A stretch of 21,242 bases of DNA from a virus: the IMG/VR virus record IMGVR_UViG_3300044225_005156, positions 1 to 21,242 of that record; one strand, 5' to 3'. Positions within the stretch are counted from its first letter, which is position 1, and every line of letters begins with the position of its first letter. Below the pieces are notes generated by a model that was not told the origin of the DNA, did no database searches, and worked only from the letters and a program-made list of their open reading frames with translations. The position numbers were made by a program, and so were the translations under genes. Positions 7,601 to 14,828 of the stretch are shown here, piece after piece.

Positions 7601-8442
7601 ACTGTTGTTTTTTCCAATGCTAGTTTTTCTAAAATTTCTAACCTCCTAGCTTCTGGTCTAGGAGGAATAATATCCATACAAGTTGTACAATATTTTTCAA
7701 AGTCAAATAATTTGTATTCCATCATTTTTTGTATATTCTCTACAGTTATATCAAATTCTCTAGAACCGTTGATTGCTTTTCTGCTACAATGTCTAATCTT
7801 TTGTATTTCAAAATCAAATACAGGAACCTGTGGAAACTTGGCACATATTCTACGCTCTATTTCTGGTGCTTGTATTATATCATGGTCACTATGAAAATCT
7901 GGTGATCTAGAATTGTATTCTTTAAATTCAGTGTTTTCGTGATCTATCTCTGTAAGATCAAACCTATCTCTGTATTTAAAATAGCCAGGCGTTTCTATTA
8001 TTAAGTTATAATTATTTTTGTCATTTAAAGGTAAGAAAGGCCAATTGCCTAATTTTTCAATTCTATCTTCATAAAAATCTAAAACTAAATGTTCGATGTA
8101 TATTATTTCAGGATCTTCAAGAATATGAGGATAAAACTTTCTTACCAAACTATTTGATAAGACTTGTGGAATTAAGTTATCATGCTTTTTTATTTCTGCT
8201 ATGATTTCATCTAAATTTTTTATCAATCCAGGTTCACCTCCTAGTAAACATATCCTTGTCTTGTAGGGTGATAATCCTTTCAATATGGTTCGCACTAAAT
8301 CCATGTCAGTGTGTAGATATCTCATTTCAAGTGTCCAAGCAGTACAGTAGTGGCAGGACTTATTACAGGATTTTGATAGATAAAAATCCACTGTTCTGTA
8401 TTCTGAACCTTTTAATTCTTTTAATGATATTGGTTTTCTCAT
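7597..8442 (-). CDS. Radical SAM protein with extra C-terminal cysteines
   Basis: From ATG at 8442 the protein has 281 residues. CNKSCHYC gives C26, C30 and C33, the CxxxCxxC ligand set for the 4Fe-4S cluster that cleaves SAM, and LLGGEPGL (66-73) supplies the GGEP SAM-contact motif. Four further cysteines (200, 219, 252, 255) lie toward the C-terminus and could hold an auxiliary cluster, as in SPASM or twitch-domain enzymes; that is inference. The frame extends to a TTG at 8460. The ATG is preferred because an AATAAATA promoter-like box abuts the TTG and would place transcription start near it. It is the first gene of a three-gene block with a carbamoyltransferase. The reaction is unknown; sugar or peptide modification is possible. 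Confidence 0.8.
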   Translation of the reverse strand: MRKPISLKELKGSEYRTVDFYLSKSCNKSCHYCTAWTLEMRYLHTDMDLVRTILKGLSPYKTRICLLGGEPGLIKNLDEIIAEIKKHDNLIPQVLSNSLVRKFYPHILEDPEIIYIEHLVLDFYEDRIEKLGNWPFLPLNDKNNYNLIIETPGYFKYRDRFDLTEIDHENTEFKEYNSRSPDFHSDHDIIQAPEIERRICAKFPQVPVFDFEIQKIRHCSRKAINGSREFDITVENIQKMMEYKLFDFEKYCTTCMDIIPPRPEARRLEILEKLALEKTTV

Positions 8443-8460
8443 ATACAACTCTAGCTTCAA

Positions 8461-8468
8461 TATTTATT
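8461..8468 (-). promoter_or_regulatory. T4-type late promoter box (AATAAATA)
   Basis: On the minus strand this reads AATAAATA, one mismatch from the T4 late consensus TATAAATA, followed by TTGAAGC. It lies in the divergent gap between the radical SAM gene and the hydrolase gene. A start site about 6-7 nt downstream would leave a short leader before ATG 8442. The short, A+T-rich motif alone is weak; its position makes it credible. Confidence 0.45.
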
Positions 8469-8513
8469 TTCCGTAAAATTTAATCTGTTAAAGCCTGGCA
8501 GGTAAATATAAGC

Positions 8514-9209
8514 ATGGACAGATTAGTCGCATTTGGTTGTAGTAATACTTACGGAGAAGGACTTCCTGATTGCTGGGTTGATAAAAATGGAGATCCAAGT
8601 CGTACCAAGGACGGATACCATGGCCCAAAACCTAGTAAACTTGCTTGGCCAAGATTAATTGCTAATAACATGAAGCGTAAATGTGTAAATTTTGCTGTGC
8701 CTGGCGCTTCTAATAAACACATTCTAGATATAATCCTACACACCAAATTTGTAAAAGGTGATATTGTTGTTATTATGTGGAGTTATTTTGATAGGTATTG
8801 TATATTTTTAGACAAAGATCGCAAGGACTGGATGGGCGGAAATATAAAAAGATTTTTGCCTACGGATTTACAAAAAATAGGAACAAAGAAAAAGCCACCA
8901 CCTGGATCAGTATTAGAAGATAGTCTATTGTATTATGAAAGATTTCATACCGAAATAGATACTGTGTATGATTCACTTATGAGAATGAATATGGCAAAAT
9001 ATCATTTGGATAATATAGGAATCAAAAATTATCATGTTACCTGTGAACACTATTACAAAGATTTTTACTATCCTTGGAATAAAGTCAATGTACATGTTGT
9101 GAAGTCTAAATCTTTTTTTATTGACAGGGCTAGAGATGACTTACATCCAGGACGTGGTTCACACATGGTAGCCGCAATAGATATTCAAGACTTTATGCGG
9201 AAAAATTAG
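8514..9209 (+). CDS. SGNH/GDSL-type hydrolase
   Basis: The 231-residue product opens LVAFGCSNTYGEG, with S10 in the block I position (GDS-like, here GCS). It continues with NFAVPGASNKHILD (58-71), matching block II with its Gly-x-x-Asn, then a strand DIVVIMWSYFDRY in the block III region. It closes with DDLHPG, where D209 and H211 fit the block V catalytic Asp-x-x-His or Asp-x-His pair. These enzymes typically remove acetyl or other ester groups from sugars, lipids or peptidoglycan. It stands alone on the plus strand between two minus-strand biosynthetic blocks, and its 3' end overlaps the convergent aminotransferase by 17 nt. No signal peptide is present, so it should act in the cytoplasm. 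Trimming or transferring glycan O-acyl groups is inferred. Confidence 0.75.
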   Translation: MDRLVAFGCSNTYGEGLPDCWVDKNGDPSRTKDGYHGPKPSKLAWPRLIANNMKRKCVNFAVPGASNKHILDIILHTKFVKGDIVVIMWSYFDRYCIFLDKDRKDWMGGNIKRFLPTDLQKIGTKKKPPPGSVLEDSLLYYERFHTEIDTVYDSLMRMNMAKYHLDNIGIKNYHVTCEHYYKDFYYPWNKVNVHVVKSKSFFIDRARDDLHPGRGSHMVAAIDIQDFMRKN

Positions 9210-10272
9210 TTTTTACTGTATCGATAATCTTATTAATTTCTTCTTCCTTTAACCAAGCATGTATAGGAAGTGATACTATTGTATCTGCCACTAGTTTAGC
9301 ATTTTTACAATCATCTTTTCTGTATTTTAAATGTTCATACATTGAATTTTCGGATAGTGGCCGTTCGTAATGTATTGACAAACCTAAAGCATTTTTAACT
9401 TTTTTTCTAATATCTTTGTTTTCAAATCTTACTGTGTACTTGTGGAAATTATGATCTAGTATAGGACTAGGCTTCTGTGTAATCACGGGAAGGTCTTTAA
9501 ATGCTTCGTTGTATTTTTGTGCTATTTCCTGCCTTGTTTTTTGTGTTTCAACAATATTTTTCATTCTTTGTTTTATTATCATCGAATTTAAAACATACAT
9601 TCTAGAATTGTAACCTATCATTTCAAAGTCTTTATCTTTACCGTGTCGTCTTAATTTCTTTACTATGTTAGCAATATCTTCATTGTCGGTCATAAAAACA
9701 CCACCGCCATTTATACCTGCTATTACTTTGTTTGTATTGAAACTGAAAGAACTACAATGTCCAATGCTTCCTGCTTTTACTTTATTATAACTTGAACCAA
9801 GAGACTGTGCGGCATCTTCAATAAAAAATATTTTATTTTCTTTACAAAATTCTATTATTTCTGTTACATCGACCATGTTTCCAAACAGGTGTGTATATAT
9901 TATTGCTTTTGTCCTTGGACTTACCATACGCTTGATGCTATCTAAACTTATATGATATGAATCTAAATCTATGTCACAAAAGACAGGTGTTGCTCCGGTC
10001 ATGCTTATACAAGATGAACTAGATATCCAGCTGAAGTCAGTAACTAATACTTCTGCTCCAGGACCTATACCGTGACTCATTAAAGAAAATCCTAAGGCAT
10101 CAGTAGCACAAGCAACACTGACAACATGTTTTCTACCTACGTATTCTGCTATTTGTTTTTCAAAGTCTTCAGCGTTTTCATAATTAAGTTGTTTCATAAA
10201 AATATCAAATATTTCTATGTAAGCATCTTTGTTTTCAGCATATTCCCTATCCCAACCGTCATATGATATCAT
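9193..10272 (-). CDS. DegT/DnrJ/EryC1-type PLP aminotransferase
   Basis: This 359-residue protein has the standard order for sugar aminotransferases. ACATDALGFSLM (54-65) forms the phosphate-binding turn, TDFSWISSSS follows, and AIIYTHLFGNMVD leads to FIEDAAQSLGSSY (150-162), where D153 should contact the PLP ring nitrogen. SFSFNTNK puts the Schiff-base lysine at K182, followed by the expected Gly-rich GINGGGVFMTD. Such enzymes aminate keto-sugar nucleotides, usually with glutamate, to give amino sugars for O-antigen, capsule or antibiotics. It is the last gene of a three-gene minus-strand block and overlaps the GT-B-like gene by ATGA. Length is slightly under the usual 370-400. Which NDP-keto sugar it uses is not visible, and no dehydratase lies in this window. 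Confidence 0.9.
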   Translation of the reverse strand: MISYDGWDREYAENKDAYIEIFDIFMKQLNYENAEDFEKQIAEYVGRKHVVSVACATDALGFSLMSHGIGPGAEVLVTDFSWISSSSCISMTGATPVFCDIDLDSYHISLDSIKRMVSPRTKAIIYTHLFGNMVDVTEIIEFCKENKIFFIEDAAQSLGSSYNKVKAGSIGHCSSFSFNTNKVIAGINGGGVFMTDNEDIANIVKKLRRHGKDKDFEMIGYNSRMYVLNSMIIKQRMKNIVETQKTRQEIAQKYNEAFKDLPVITQKPSPILDHNFHKYTVRFENKDIRKKVKNALGLSIHYERPLSENSMYEHLKYRKDDCKNAKLVADTIVSLPIHAWLKEEEINKIIDTVKTNFSA

Positions 10273-11141
10273 TTAGTCACTCCTTGTTTGTGAAGTTCTT
10301 GTATAGCCCTTATTATTGGTTTGACATCTGGCTCAGTTAATCCTCTTTCCCAATACACACTTCCTCCATCTTTTATTGTTTTATCTCTTTGATAAATTAT
10401 TTCCTTTCCAAAATATCTACATTCTTGAAATATTCTTGGAGCAGGATCAAATGTATCTTTAGTATATACATAAGTTTCAAACATACCCATTAAGTTCTTG
10501 ACAGGAGCAAATATATTATTATTATTTGGATCTATATAATCCTCATTGTAAGTAATTATACCATGGTCTGGATAATCCTTTATTATTGATTGCACTGTAG
10601 AGTAATATAAATTATTTGTGCCTAAAAATAAATGATTAAATTGTACATCATTTTTTAAATCTTTATAAATGCTAAAGTTGATGTGTTTTTCAAAATGAAA
10701 ATCTGTTGGTCCGTCAGGATATACATCTGTGTCACATAGATCAATTATTCGTCTTGGATTGAAAAATGATAATGCTTGATGATATCGTGTAGGATGATTT
10801 TCTGAATATACAGCAATCAAGTCACCTTTGAATACTTTTTTTAATGTGTGTTGCTGTTGTTCATTATAGTCTTTAAAATCTTGATAGCCCAAAGTCATCA
10901 TACTTCTTCCAAGTATCAAAGTTTTATCATTTTCGTCTGGATCAAAATCATTGAAAATAATATCATCACAATGAATGTACTTTTCTGTAATACTATCTAC
11001 GTAGTCTTGTTCTTTAAACTTTCTATGACTAATTACAATTAATTTTACAGTCATGCCTATACTTTTAAGTATAGACATATATTCATAACTATAGTAAAAC
11101 AAACCATCACATGGTTTGCTAGTGACTACAATATTGATCAT
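10269..11141 (-). CDS. Putative GT-B-like glycosyltransferase
   Basis: At 290 residues this is short for a GT-B enzyme. The N-terminus has a strand and loop, MINIVVTSKPCDGLFYYSYEYMSILKSIG, then VKLIVISHR, resembling the acceptor-domain opening. Near the C-terminus (about 232-255) DPAPRIFQECRYFGKEIIYQ is reminiscent of the E-x7-E-like donor-site helix of GT1/GT4 proteins, where a helix begins P-R-x-x-x-E followed by a glycine. The last part (GLTEPDVKPIIRAIQEL) is helical. No membrane segment is visible. It overlaps both neighbours by ATGA, so it is translated with a nitroreductase-like and an aminotransferase gene, which fits transfer of an amino sugar. The family call is from motif placement only; it may be a non-catalytic relative. 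Confidence 0.5.
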   Translation of the reverse strand: MINIVVTSKPCDGLFYYSYEYMSILKSIGMTVKLIVISHRKFKEQDYVDSITEKYIHCDDIIFNDFDPDENDKTLILGRSMMTLGYQDFKDYNEQQQHTLKKVFKGDLIAVYSENHPTRYHQALSFFNPRRIIDLCDTDVYPDGPTDFHFEKHINFSIYKDLKNDVQFNHLFLGTNNLYYSTVQSIIKDYPDHGIITYNEDYIDPNNNNIFAPVKNLMGMFETYVYTKDTFDPAPRIFQECRYFGKEIIYQRDKTIKDGGSVYWERGLTEPDVKPIIRAIQELHKQGVTK

Positions 11142-12016
11142 TTAATTTCTATTACCTTTATTTTGCGTATTTTTTGTGTGTTAATTTTTATATCACTTGT
11201 AAGAGGTATTTGATGTAAATTGCCATAAGGGTCAACTGCTTCTGGATTATTTTTTATATCAACAATTTTTATTTTTCTTACAGATTTGCCGGTCACCAAA
11301 TGAGTGTCTACCCAATTAGGATCTTTTTCTGTCAGTGTAGTAAGTGTATCGCCATTACCAGCACCGATTGCTAATTCTGTTTCGTCAGTTTGCCATCTTT
11401 CTTTATCTTCCTGTGGGTAACCTATACCTATGCCATAAGCAATTTTCTTTTTACCTGCTTTAACGTCATCTAAAATTCCTAATTTATTTTCCCAAAACAT
11501 ATCACCATTTATATCACCGTGGCTTTTATTACAGCCTGTCACCATATCTAATTTATGTGCCGCATGCATTACTAGGCCCATTGCTATTCCAATGCTTACA
11601 TAAGCATTTTCCCATCTAGAATTTTTTGTGTTAGATTTTAATGTGCCATCAGGATTACAATTTTCTTGTGTTTCTGGTTCTTTGGCAACAAACAACATAT
11701 ACATATTAGCATTGCTTTGAGCATTTCTCCATGTGCTAGGAGGATTTCTGCTATGCGTACACCCCCAAGTATATCTAGATATTTCTTGTATTACTTTTCT
11801 ATCTGCACTCCAGTAAACATCATAATACGCTTCCCATTGTTTGGAAGGACTGTTTTCAGCTATCCATAGTAAATATTCAACTATTTCGTCCCATATTTTT
11901 TTGGAGTAGTCCCAATTTCTTTGACACTTTTGCATATTACGTATTATGTCCATGTTTTTACTACGGTCATAATTCATAAACTTTATTTGATTTTCAAGTT
12001 GAGTTTGTCTATTCAT
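11138..12016 (-). CDS. Nitroreductase-family flavoprotein (FMN)
   Basis: This is a 292-residue protein. An N-terminal RNWDYSKKIWDEIVEYLLWIAENSPS (33-58) fits the first helical and phosphate-contact region of nitroreductases. NAYVSIGIAMGLVMHAAHKLDMVTGC (137-162) matches the family's long central helix followed by a glycine turn. KIAYGIGIGYPQ (191-202) corresponds to the strand with conserved G-Y-P. These blocks are typical of FMN-dependent NAD(P)H oxidoreductases, but the substrate could be a flavin, quinone or sugar intermediate. It is about 70 residues longer than usual, with a charged tail ending in repeated K-I-R-K-I-K type segments. It is the first gene of its block, behind an exact TATAAATA box and a GCATAAGAAGG leader. 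A redox step during synthesis is inferred. Confidence 0.7.
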   Translation of the reverse strand: MNRQTQLENQIKFMNYDRSKNMDIIRNMQKCQRNWDYSKKIWDEIVEYLLWIAENSPSKQWEAYYDVYWSADRKVIQEISRYTWGCTHSRNPPSTWRNAQSNANMYMLFVAKEPETQENCNPDGTLKSNTKNSRWENAYVSIGIAMGLVMHAAHKLDMVTGCNKSHGDINGDMFWENKLGILDDVKAGKKKIAYGIGIGYPQEDKERWQTDETELAIGAGNGDTLTTLTEKDPNWVDTHLVTGKSVRKIKIVDIKNNPEAVDPYGNLHQIPLTSDIKINTQKIRKIKVIEIK

Positions 12017-12042
12017 ATTGGCTAAAACCTTCTTATGCGTTC
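12017..12042 (-). promoter_or_regulatory. Leader shared with the 18201 gene
   Basis: Read on the minus strand, the leader before ATG 12016 is GCATAAGAAGGTTTTAGCCAAT. The leader before the minus gene at 18201 is GCATAATAGGTTTCCAAT. They match apart from a few bases and a small gap, and both end directly in ATG. AAGG or AGG could serve as a ribosome binding site. The reuse suggests a copied expression cassette or a shared control site. Confidence 0.5.
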
Positions 12043-12056
12043 AATAAATATTTATA
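12043..12056. promoter_or_regulatory. Palindromic bidirectional late promoter
   Basis: The 14-nt stretch AATAAATATTTATA contains AATAAATA on the plus strand (12043-12050, one mismatch from TATAAATA) and an exact TATAAATA on the minus strand (12056-12049). The two boxes overlap by two bases and point in opposite directions. It lies in the gap between the minus gene at 12016 and the plus gene at 12079, and so could drive both multi-gene blocks. T4 late promoters consist essentially of this octamer; use here is inferred. Confidence 0.6.
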
Positions 12057-12068
12057 TGAATAGAATTT

Positions 12069-12073
12069 GGAGG
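12069..12073 (+). promoter_or_regulatory. Ribosome binding site fixing a TTG start
   Basis: GGAGG at 12069-12073 is the strongest Shine-Dalgarno sequence in the window. It lies five bases before a TTG at 12079. Another in-frame TTG at 12067 would place this sequence inside the coding region, so 12079 is the likely start. Confidence 0.65.
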
Positions 12074-12078
12074 ATATC

Positions 12079-12696
12079 TTGTCTGGCCTTTATCAAACTA
12101 TAACACAATATGGGGATTTTATTAGGCTAGGTTTTAATTTTGATAGCAAAACCTACATAAAATGGACAGAAGAAAATTTTGATTATGTCAAATACAATCC
12201 AAGAAAACCAATCGCTAGATACGGATTAAGCCTTACAAGTTTGGATGGCGGATTGTCTGGTGTACCTGATCTAGATAGTTTACACGAATACAATCAAGAA
12301 AATAAAACAAATTATGAAGAAAAAGATTTTAATGTATATACAGATGCTTACATAAAAAATGAAAATATTAAAAAGTTTTTGTATCCATTTGAAGGTAATT
12401 TTTTTAGAACACACATTTTAAAATTAGCACCAGGCGGATATTTTCCTACACATAGAGATTTTAGGCATCTTAATTTAGATAGTTGTAGATTAATATGTCC
12501 AATGGAAAACCCTTGTACATTTATATTAGAAGATAAAGTATTAAATTGGCGTGTAGGACATTTATACTTTTTGAATACAGCAAAGGTCCATCAATTATTC
12601 AATAGCACAAATAATGATAGTTATTGGTTAGTTGTAAATCTTGAACTTAATAAAAATACAGCAGAAACAATAGTTACAAATTTAATGCCACTATGA
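12079..12696 (+). CDS. 2OG-Fe(II) oxygenase-like protein (AspH-type), TTG start
   Basis: From TTG at 12079 the protein has 205 residues. FFRTHILKLAPGGYFPTHRDF leads to H125-R-D127, the HxD part of the iron facial triad, and VGHLYFLNTAKVHQLFN supplies the distal histidine H171. This spacing and the PGG...HRD run resemble aspartyl/asparaginyl beta-hydroxylase-like enzymes, which hydroxylate using oxygen and 2-oxoglutarate. The arginine that usually binds 2-oxoglutarate about ten residues after the distal histidine is not seen; the sequence there is DSYWLVVNLE, so co-substrate binding may differ. It leads a seven- to eight-gene plus-strand block behind the palindromic promoter and overlaps the next gene by ATGA. 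The substrate, protein residue or small molecule, is unknown. Confidence 0.7.
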   Translation: MSGLYQTITQYGDFIRLGFNFDSKTYIKWTEENFDYVKYNPRKPIARYGLSLTSLDGGLSGVPDLDSLHEYNQENKTNYEEKDFNVYTDAYIKNENIKKFLYPFEGNFFRTHILKLAPGGYFPTHRDFRHLNLDSCRLICPMENPCTFILEDKVLNWRVGHLYFLNTAKVHQLFNSTNNDSYWLVVNLELNKNTAETIVTNLMPL

Positions 12697-13253
12697 TTGA
12701 AGTAAAAGTAATAACGGATGATCTCATTCCTGACTTAGAAAACTTTTGTAAAAAAGCAAAAGAATTAGGTTATGTAAACAATAGTAGTTTGAAAGAAATG
12801 AGGTTTGAAAAAACAAAGGAATGGGGTGAATATTTTTGTGCTATTGAAAATAAAAATATCATAGCAGTTGCCGGATGTCATCCTTTACCAGAGGTAAGCA
12901 ATGATGCTTGGAGAATACTATTTAGAGGTTGCGAACTTCCGCATAATAATAATTTTAAGGGATTAGGAAAAGGTGATTGGAATAGTGTTACACAAAGAGA
13001 ATTTATACCTCGCTTTATAGACTACTGTCCTACAGATAAGCTATATATTACTACAAACATTTACCGAGAGCATTCAAACGGTAAAGCGGCTCGCAATCAC
13101 AGATTAATGGGCCTTTTAGCAAAGCAAGGTATACTAGAAAAATATTGTGATATGGAATTATATAACTGTGAGCAAACTGTTTGGCGTTTAGATATTAATG
13201 AATATAATAGACGTAGAAGTTTGCTGAAAGGAAATTATGTGGTACAATCCTAA
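12693..13253 (+). CDS. GNAT-like acyltransferase (putative)
   Basis: The 186-residue product has a GNAT-like order of elements. A first strand and long helix (IEVKVITDDLIPDLENFCKKA) is followed by antiparallel strands (YFCAIENKNIIAVAGCHPLP and WRILFRGCEL). FKGLGKGDWNS (about 89-99) then stands where the acetyl-CoA pyrophosphate loop is expected. A strand KLYITTN and helix KAARNHRLMGLLAKQG follow near the C-terminus, as in GNAT proteins. The canonical Q/RxxGxG/A loop is only approximated, so this is a fold-level guess. Acylation of an amino sugar or amino acid would fit its neighbours, including two aminotransferases. It overlaps the upstream gene by ATGA and the downstream one by 17 nt. It could be a phage protein of unrelated function. 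Confidence 0.4.
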   Translation: MIEVKVITDDLIPDLENFCKKAKELGYVNNSSLKEMRFEKTKEWGEYFCAIENKNIIAVAGCHPLPEVSNDAWRILFRGCELPHNNNFKGLGKGDWNSVTQREFIPRFIDYCPTDKLYITTNIYREHSNGKAARNHRLMGLLAKQGILEKYCDMELYNCEQTVWRLDINEYNRRRSLLKGNYVVQS

Positions 13254-13494
13254 ACATTTAAAAGAAGCAAAAGCAAAGGCAGGTAGAGAAGATGCGGGGT
13301 ATTGGTGGCATTTTAGATTAGCAATGGCTGAATTCTTTTTTCTACTAGGAGTAACAATAGGAAGTCTTATTCACGCAATTTTTCCTTGGGTTTTAGATTT
13401 TAAATTATTAGAATGGCGTATTAATAGATTAAAAGAACTTAAGAAAAAATTGCCTGATGATCCGCAACTAAAGAAGGTAAAATTTGATGAGTAA
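13237..13494 (+). CDS. Small membrane protein (DUF6356-like)
   Basis: This is an 85-residue protein with one hydrophobic segment at about 29-53 (AMAEFFFLLGVTIGSLIHAIFPW), preceded by a basic stretch with HLKEAKAKAGR and an aromatic GYWWHFRLA. A charged, Lys-rich helix follows (about 58-82). The pattern H-x6-G-x3-GYWWHFRLAM...LIHAIFPW resembles, from memory, the DUF6356 family of short membrane proteins often seen beside biosynthetic genes; no function is assigned. The start overlaps the preceding gene by 17 nt and lies just after GAAAGGAA. It probably sits in the host inner membrane, where it might hold or localise the pathway enzymes; that is an inference from position. Confidence 0.55.
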   Translation: MWYNPKHLKEAKAKAGREDAGYWWHFRLAMAEFFFLLGVTIGSLIHAIFPWVLDFKLLEWRINRLKELKKKLPDDPQLKKVKFDE

Positions 13495-14323
13495 CGTATT
13501 AGAACTAACAGCATATAAGAACGGTGAATATATGCCTTTGAAAGATATAGGACCAAGTATTTTAGATTTTGGATTTATACATTGTGATGCGACATATGAT
13601 GTGATGCCAGTATACAATGGTAATGCCTTTTGTTTTGCTCGACATGAAAATAGATTTAGAAATAGTGCTGAAAGATATGGACTTAAAATACCAGATGTAG
13701 ATTTATTAAAAATTTGTAAAACACTAAAAAGCAAAAATGAAATTAAAGATGCTTTTGTTTGGTTTATTCTATGGAGAGGATTTCCTCCTAGCGGTAATCC
13801 AAGAGATCTAGAAAACTGTCCTGTAAATTTTGCTATGTATATGAAACCTAGTTATCCTATAGCGTCCACACCGATGGTAAAACTTTACTTGGACAAACAA
13901 GTCAAAAGGGTTCATGATGCTTACTATGGACAAACTTTTAAAAACATGGCCTGGATAGAACTAACTATGAGCCAAATACAACGTCCTAAAGATTTTGATA
14001 CTACAGTTCTTGTTGATACTTCAGGAAACGTAACCGAAGGACCTGGATTCAATGTTGGAATAGTAAAAGATAAAAAAATAATGACAGCTAGTGCCAACGT
14101 ACTACGAGGAGTCACAATGACTGTAGTTGAGGATATAGCACAAGAATGTAATTTAGAATTTAATAGAACACCTATTTCTATTGAACTATTTGAATCTGCT
14201 GATGAGGTATTCATTACAAGTTCTAGTGGTGGGGTTACACCAACTACAAAAACAGGATCAATAACAGATTTATTAATAGATAAGTATGAACTTAAAAAAG
14301 AACAATATGCTACAAAGTTATGA
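13487..14323 (+). CDS. Class IV PLP aminotransferase (IlvE/Dat-like)
   Basis: At 278 residues this is a typical length for fold-type IV aminotransferases such as branched-chain or D-amino-acid transaminases. FARHENRFRNSAERYGL (50-66) matches the conserved H/R helix region. QTFKNMAWIEL contains K152, the expected PLP lysine. VLVDTSGNVTEGPGFNVGIVKD contains the TEG-x-G-x-N signature, and VLRGVTMTVVEDIA is the phosphate-binding R-G-V/I-T turn. It should exchange an amino group between an amino acid and a keto acid; aminodeoxychorismate lyase is an alternative. ATG at 13487 is chosen over the adjacent TTG at 13484, with AAGG nine bases upstream. It overlaps its neighbours by 8 nt upstream and 38 nt downstream. 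It may supply an unusual amino acid for the ligase or radical enzymes nearby. Confidence 0.85.
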   Translation: MSNVLELTAYKNGEYMPLKDIGPSILDFGFIHCDATYDVMPVYNGNAFCFARHENRFRNSAERYGLKIPDVDLLKICKTLKSKNEIKDAFVWFILWRGFPPSGNPRDLENCPVNFAMYMKPSYPIASTPMVKLYLDKQVKRVHDAYYGQTFKNMAWIELTMSQIQRPKDFDTTVLVDTSGNVTEGPGFNVGIVKDKKIMTASANVLRGVTMTVVEDIAQECNLEFNRTPISIELFESADEVFITSSSGGVTPTTKTGSITDLLIDKYELKKEQYATKL

Positions 14324-14828
14324 TCCTTATTATAGAGTTGTACCTAACATTCTTAGTGAAAGCACTAAGAAAGAACTTTTAGAAATAGCATTGAAGCCTA
14401 ATGCTTTCGTAGATATAAGTTATAAAATAAGTTTTTTTAAACTACCTAGCACAATACAAAAATTTAACAACACAGGTTTAAATTGTGTATGCCAGCTCTT
14501 GAAGGTAAACGAATCAGGAAGTAAAATTCATAAGGATAAAAATCGCCATAACGAGTTTGAAGGGACATACATACCACGACAAACAGTAATCAGCTTTCCT
14601 TTAACGCAAAATTGTGGTGAGACTTGGTTCTATGATGAGTCACTAAATAAAGTAGCCAGTATCAATTATGAAGGATACGGGGCAATATTAAATACTGGTG
14701 GACATTATCATAATGTGTACTTCACAGAGGACAACGATACAAGAATAGTGTTTCAGTTGTGTTTTGAAGAAACATACGAAGATGTTTGCCAAATATTTGA
14801 AGATAAATTGAAAGGTAAAACATTATGA
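14286..14828 (+). CDS. 2OG-Fe(II) oxygenase-like protein
   Basis: The 180-residue product carries KIHKDKNR with H82-K-D84 as the proximal iron ligands. GGHYHNVYF supplies H140 or H142 as the distal histidine, and DTRIVFQLCF has R153, the expected 2-oxoglutarate arginine about 11 residues on. This is the complete jelly-roll dioxygenase pattern. A second in-frame ATG at 14307 (residue 8) would cut the overlap with the upstream aminotransferase from 38 to 17 nt; neither start has a strong ribosome binding site, so the exact start is open. The stop overlaps the next oxygenase by ATGA. The two share the general fold but little obvious sequence, so they are probably not recent duplicates. Likely role: hydroxylation or desaturation of a pathway intermediate or virion residue. 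Confidence 0.7.
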   Translation: MNLKKNNMLQSYDPYYRVVPNILSESTKKELLEIALKPNAFVDISYKISFFKLPSTIQKFNNTGLNCVCQLLKVNESGSKIHKDKNRHNEFEGTYIPRQTVISFPLTQNCGETWFYDESLNKVASINYEGYGAILNTGGHYHNVYFTEDNDTRIVFQLCFEETYEDVCQIFEDKLKGKTL

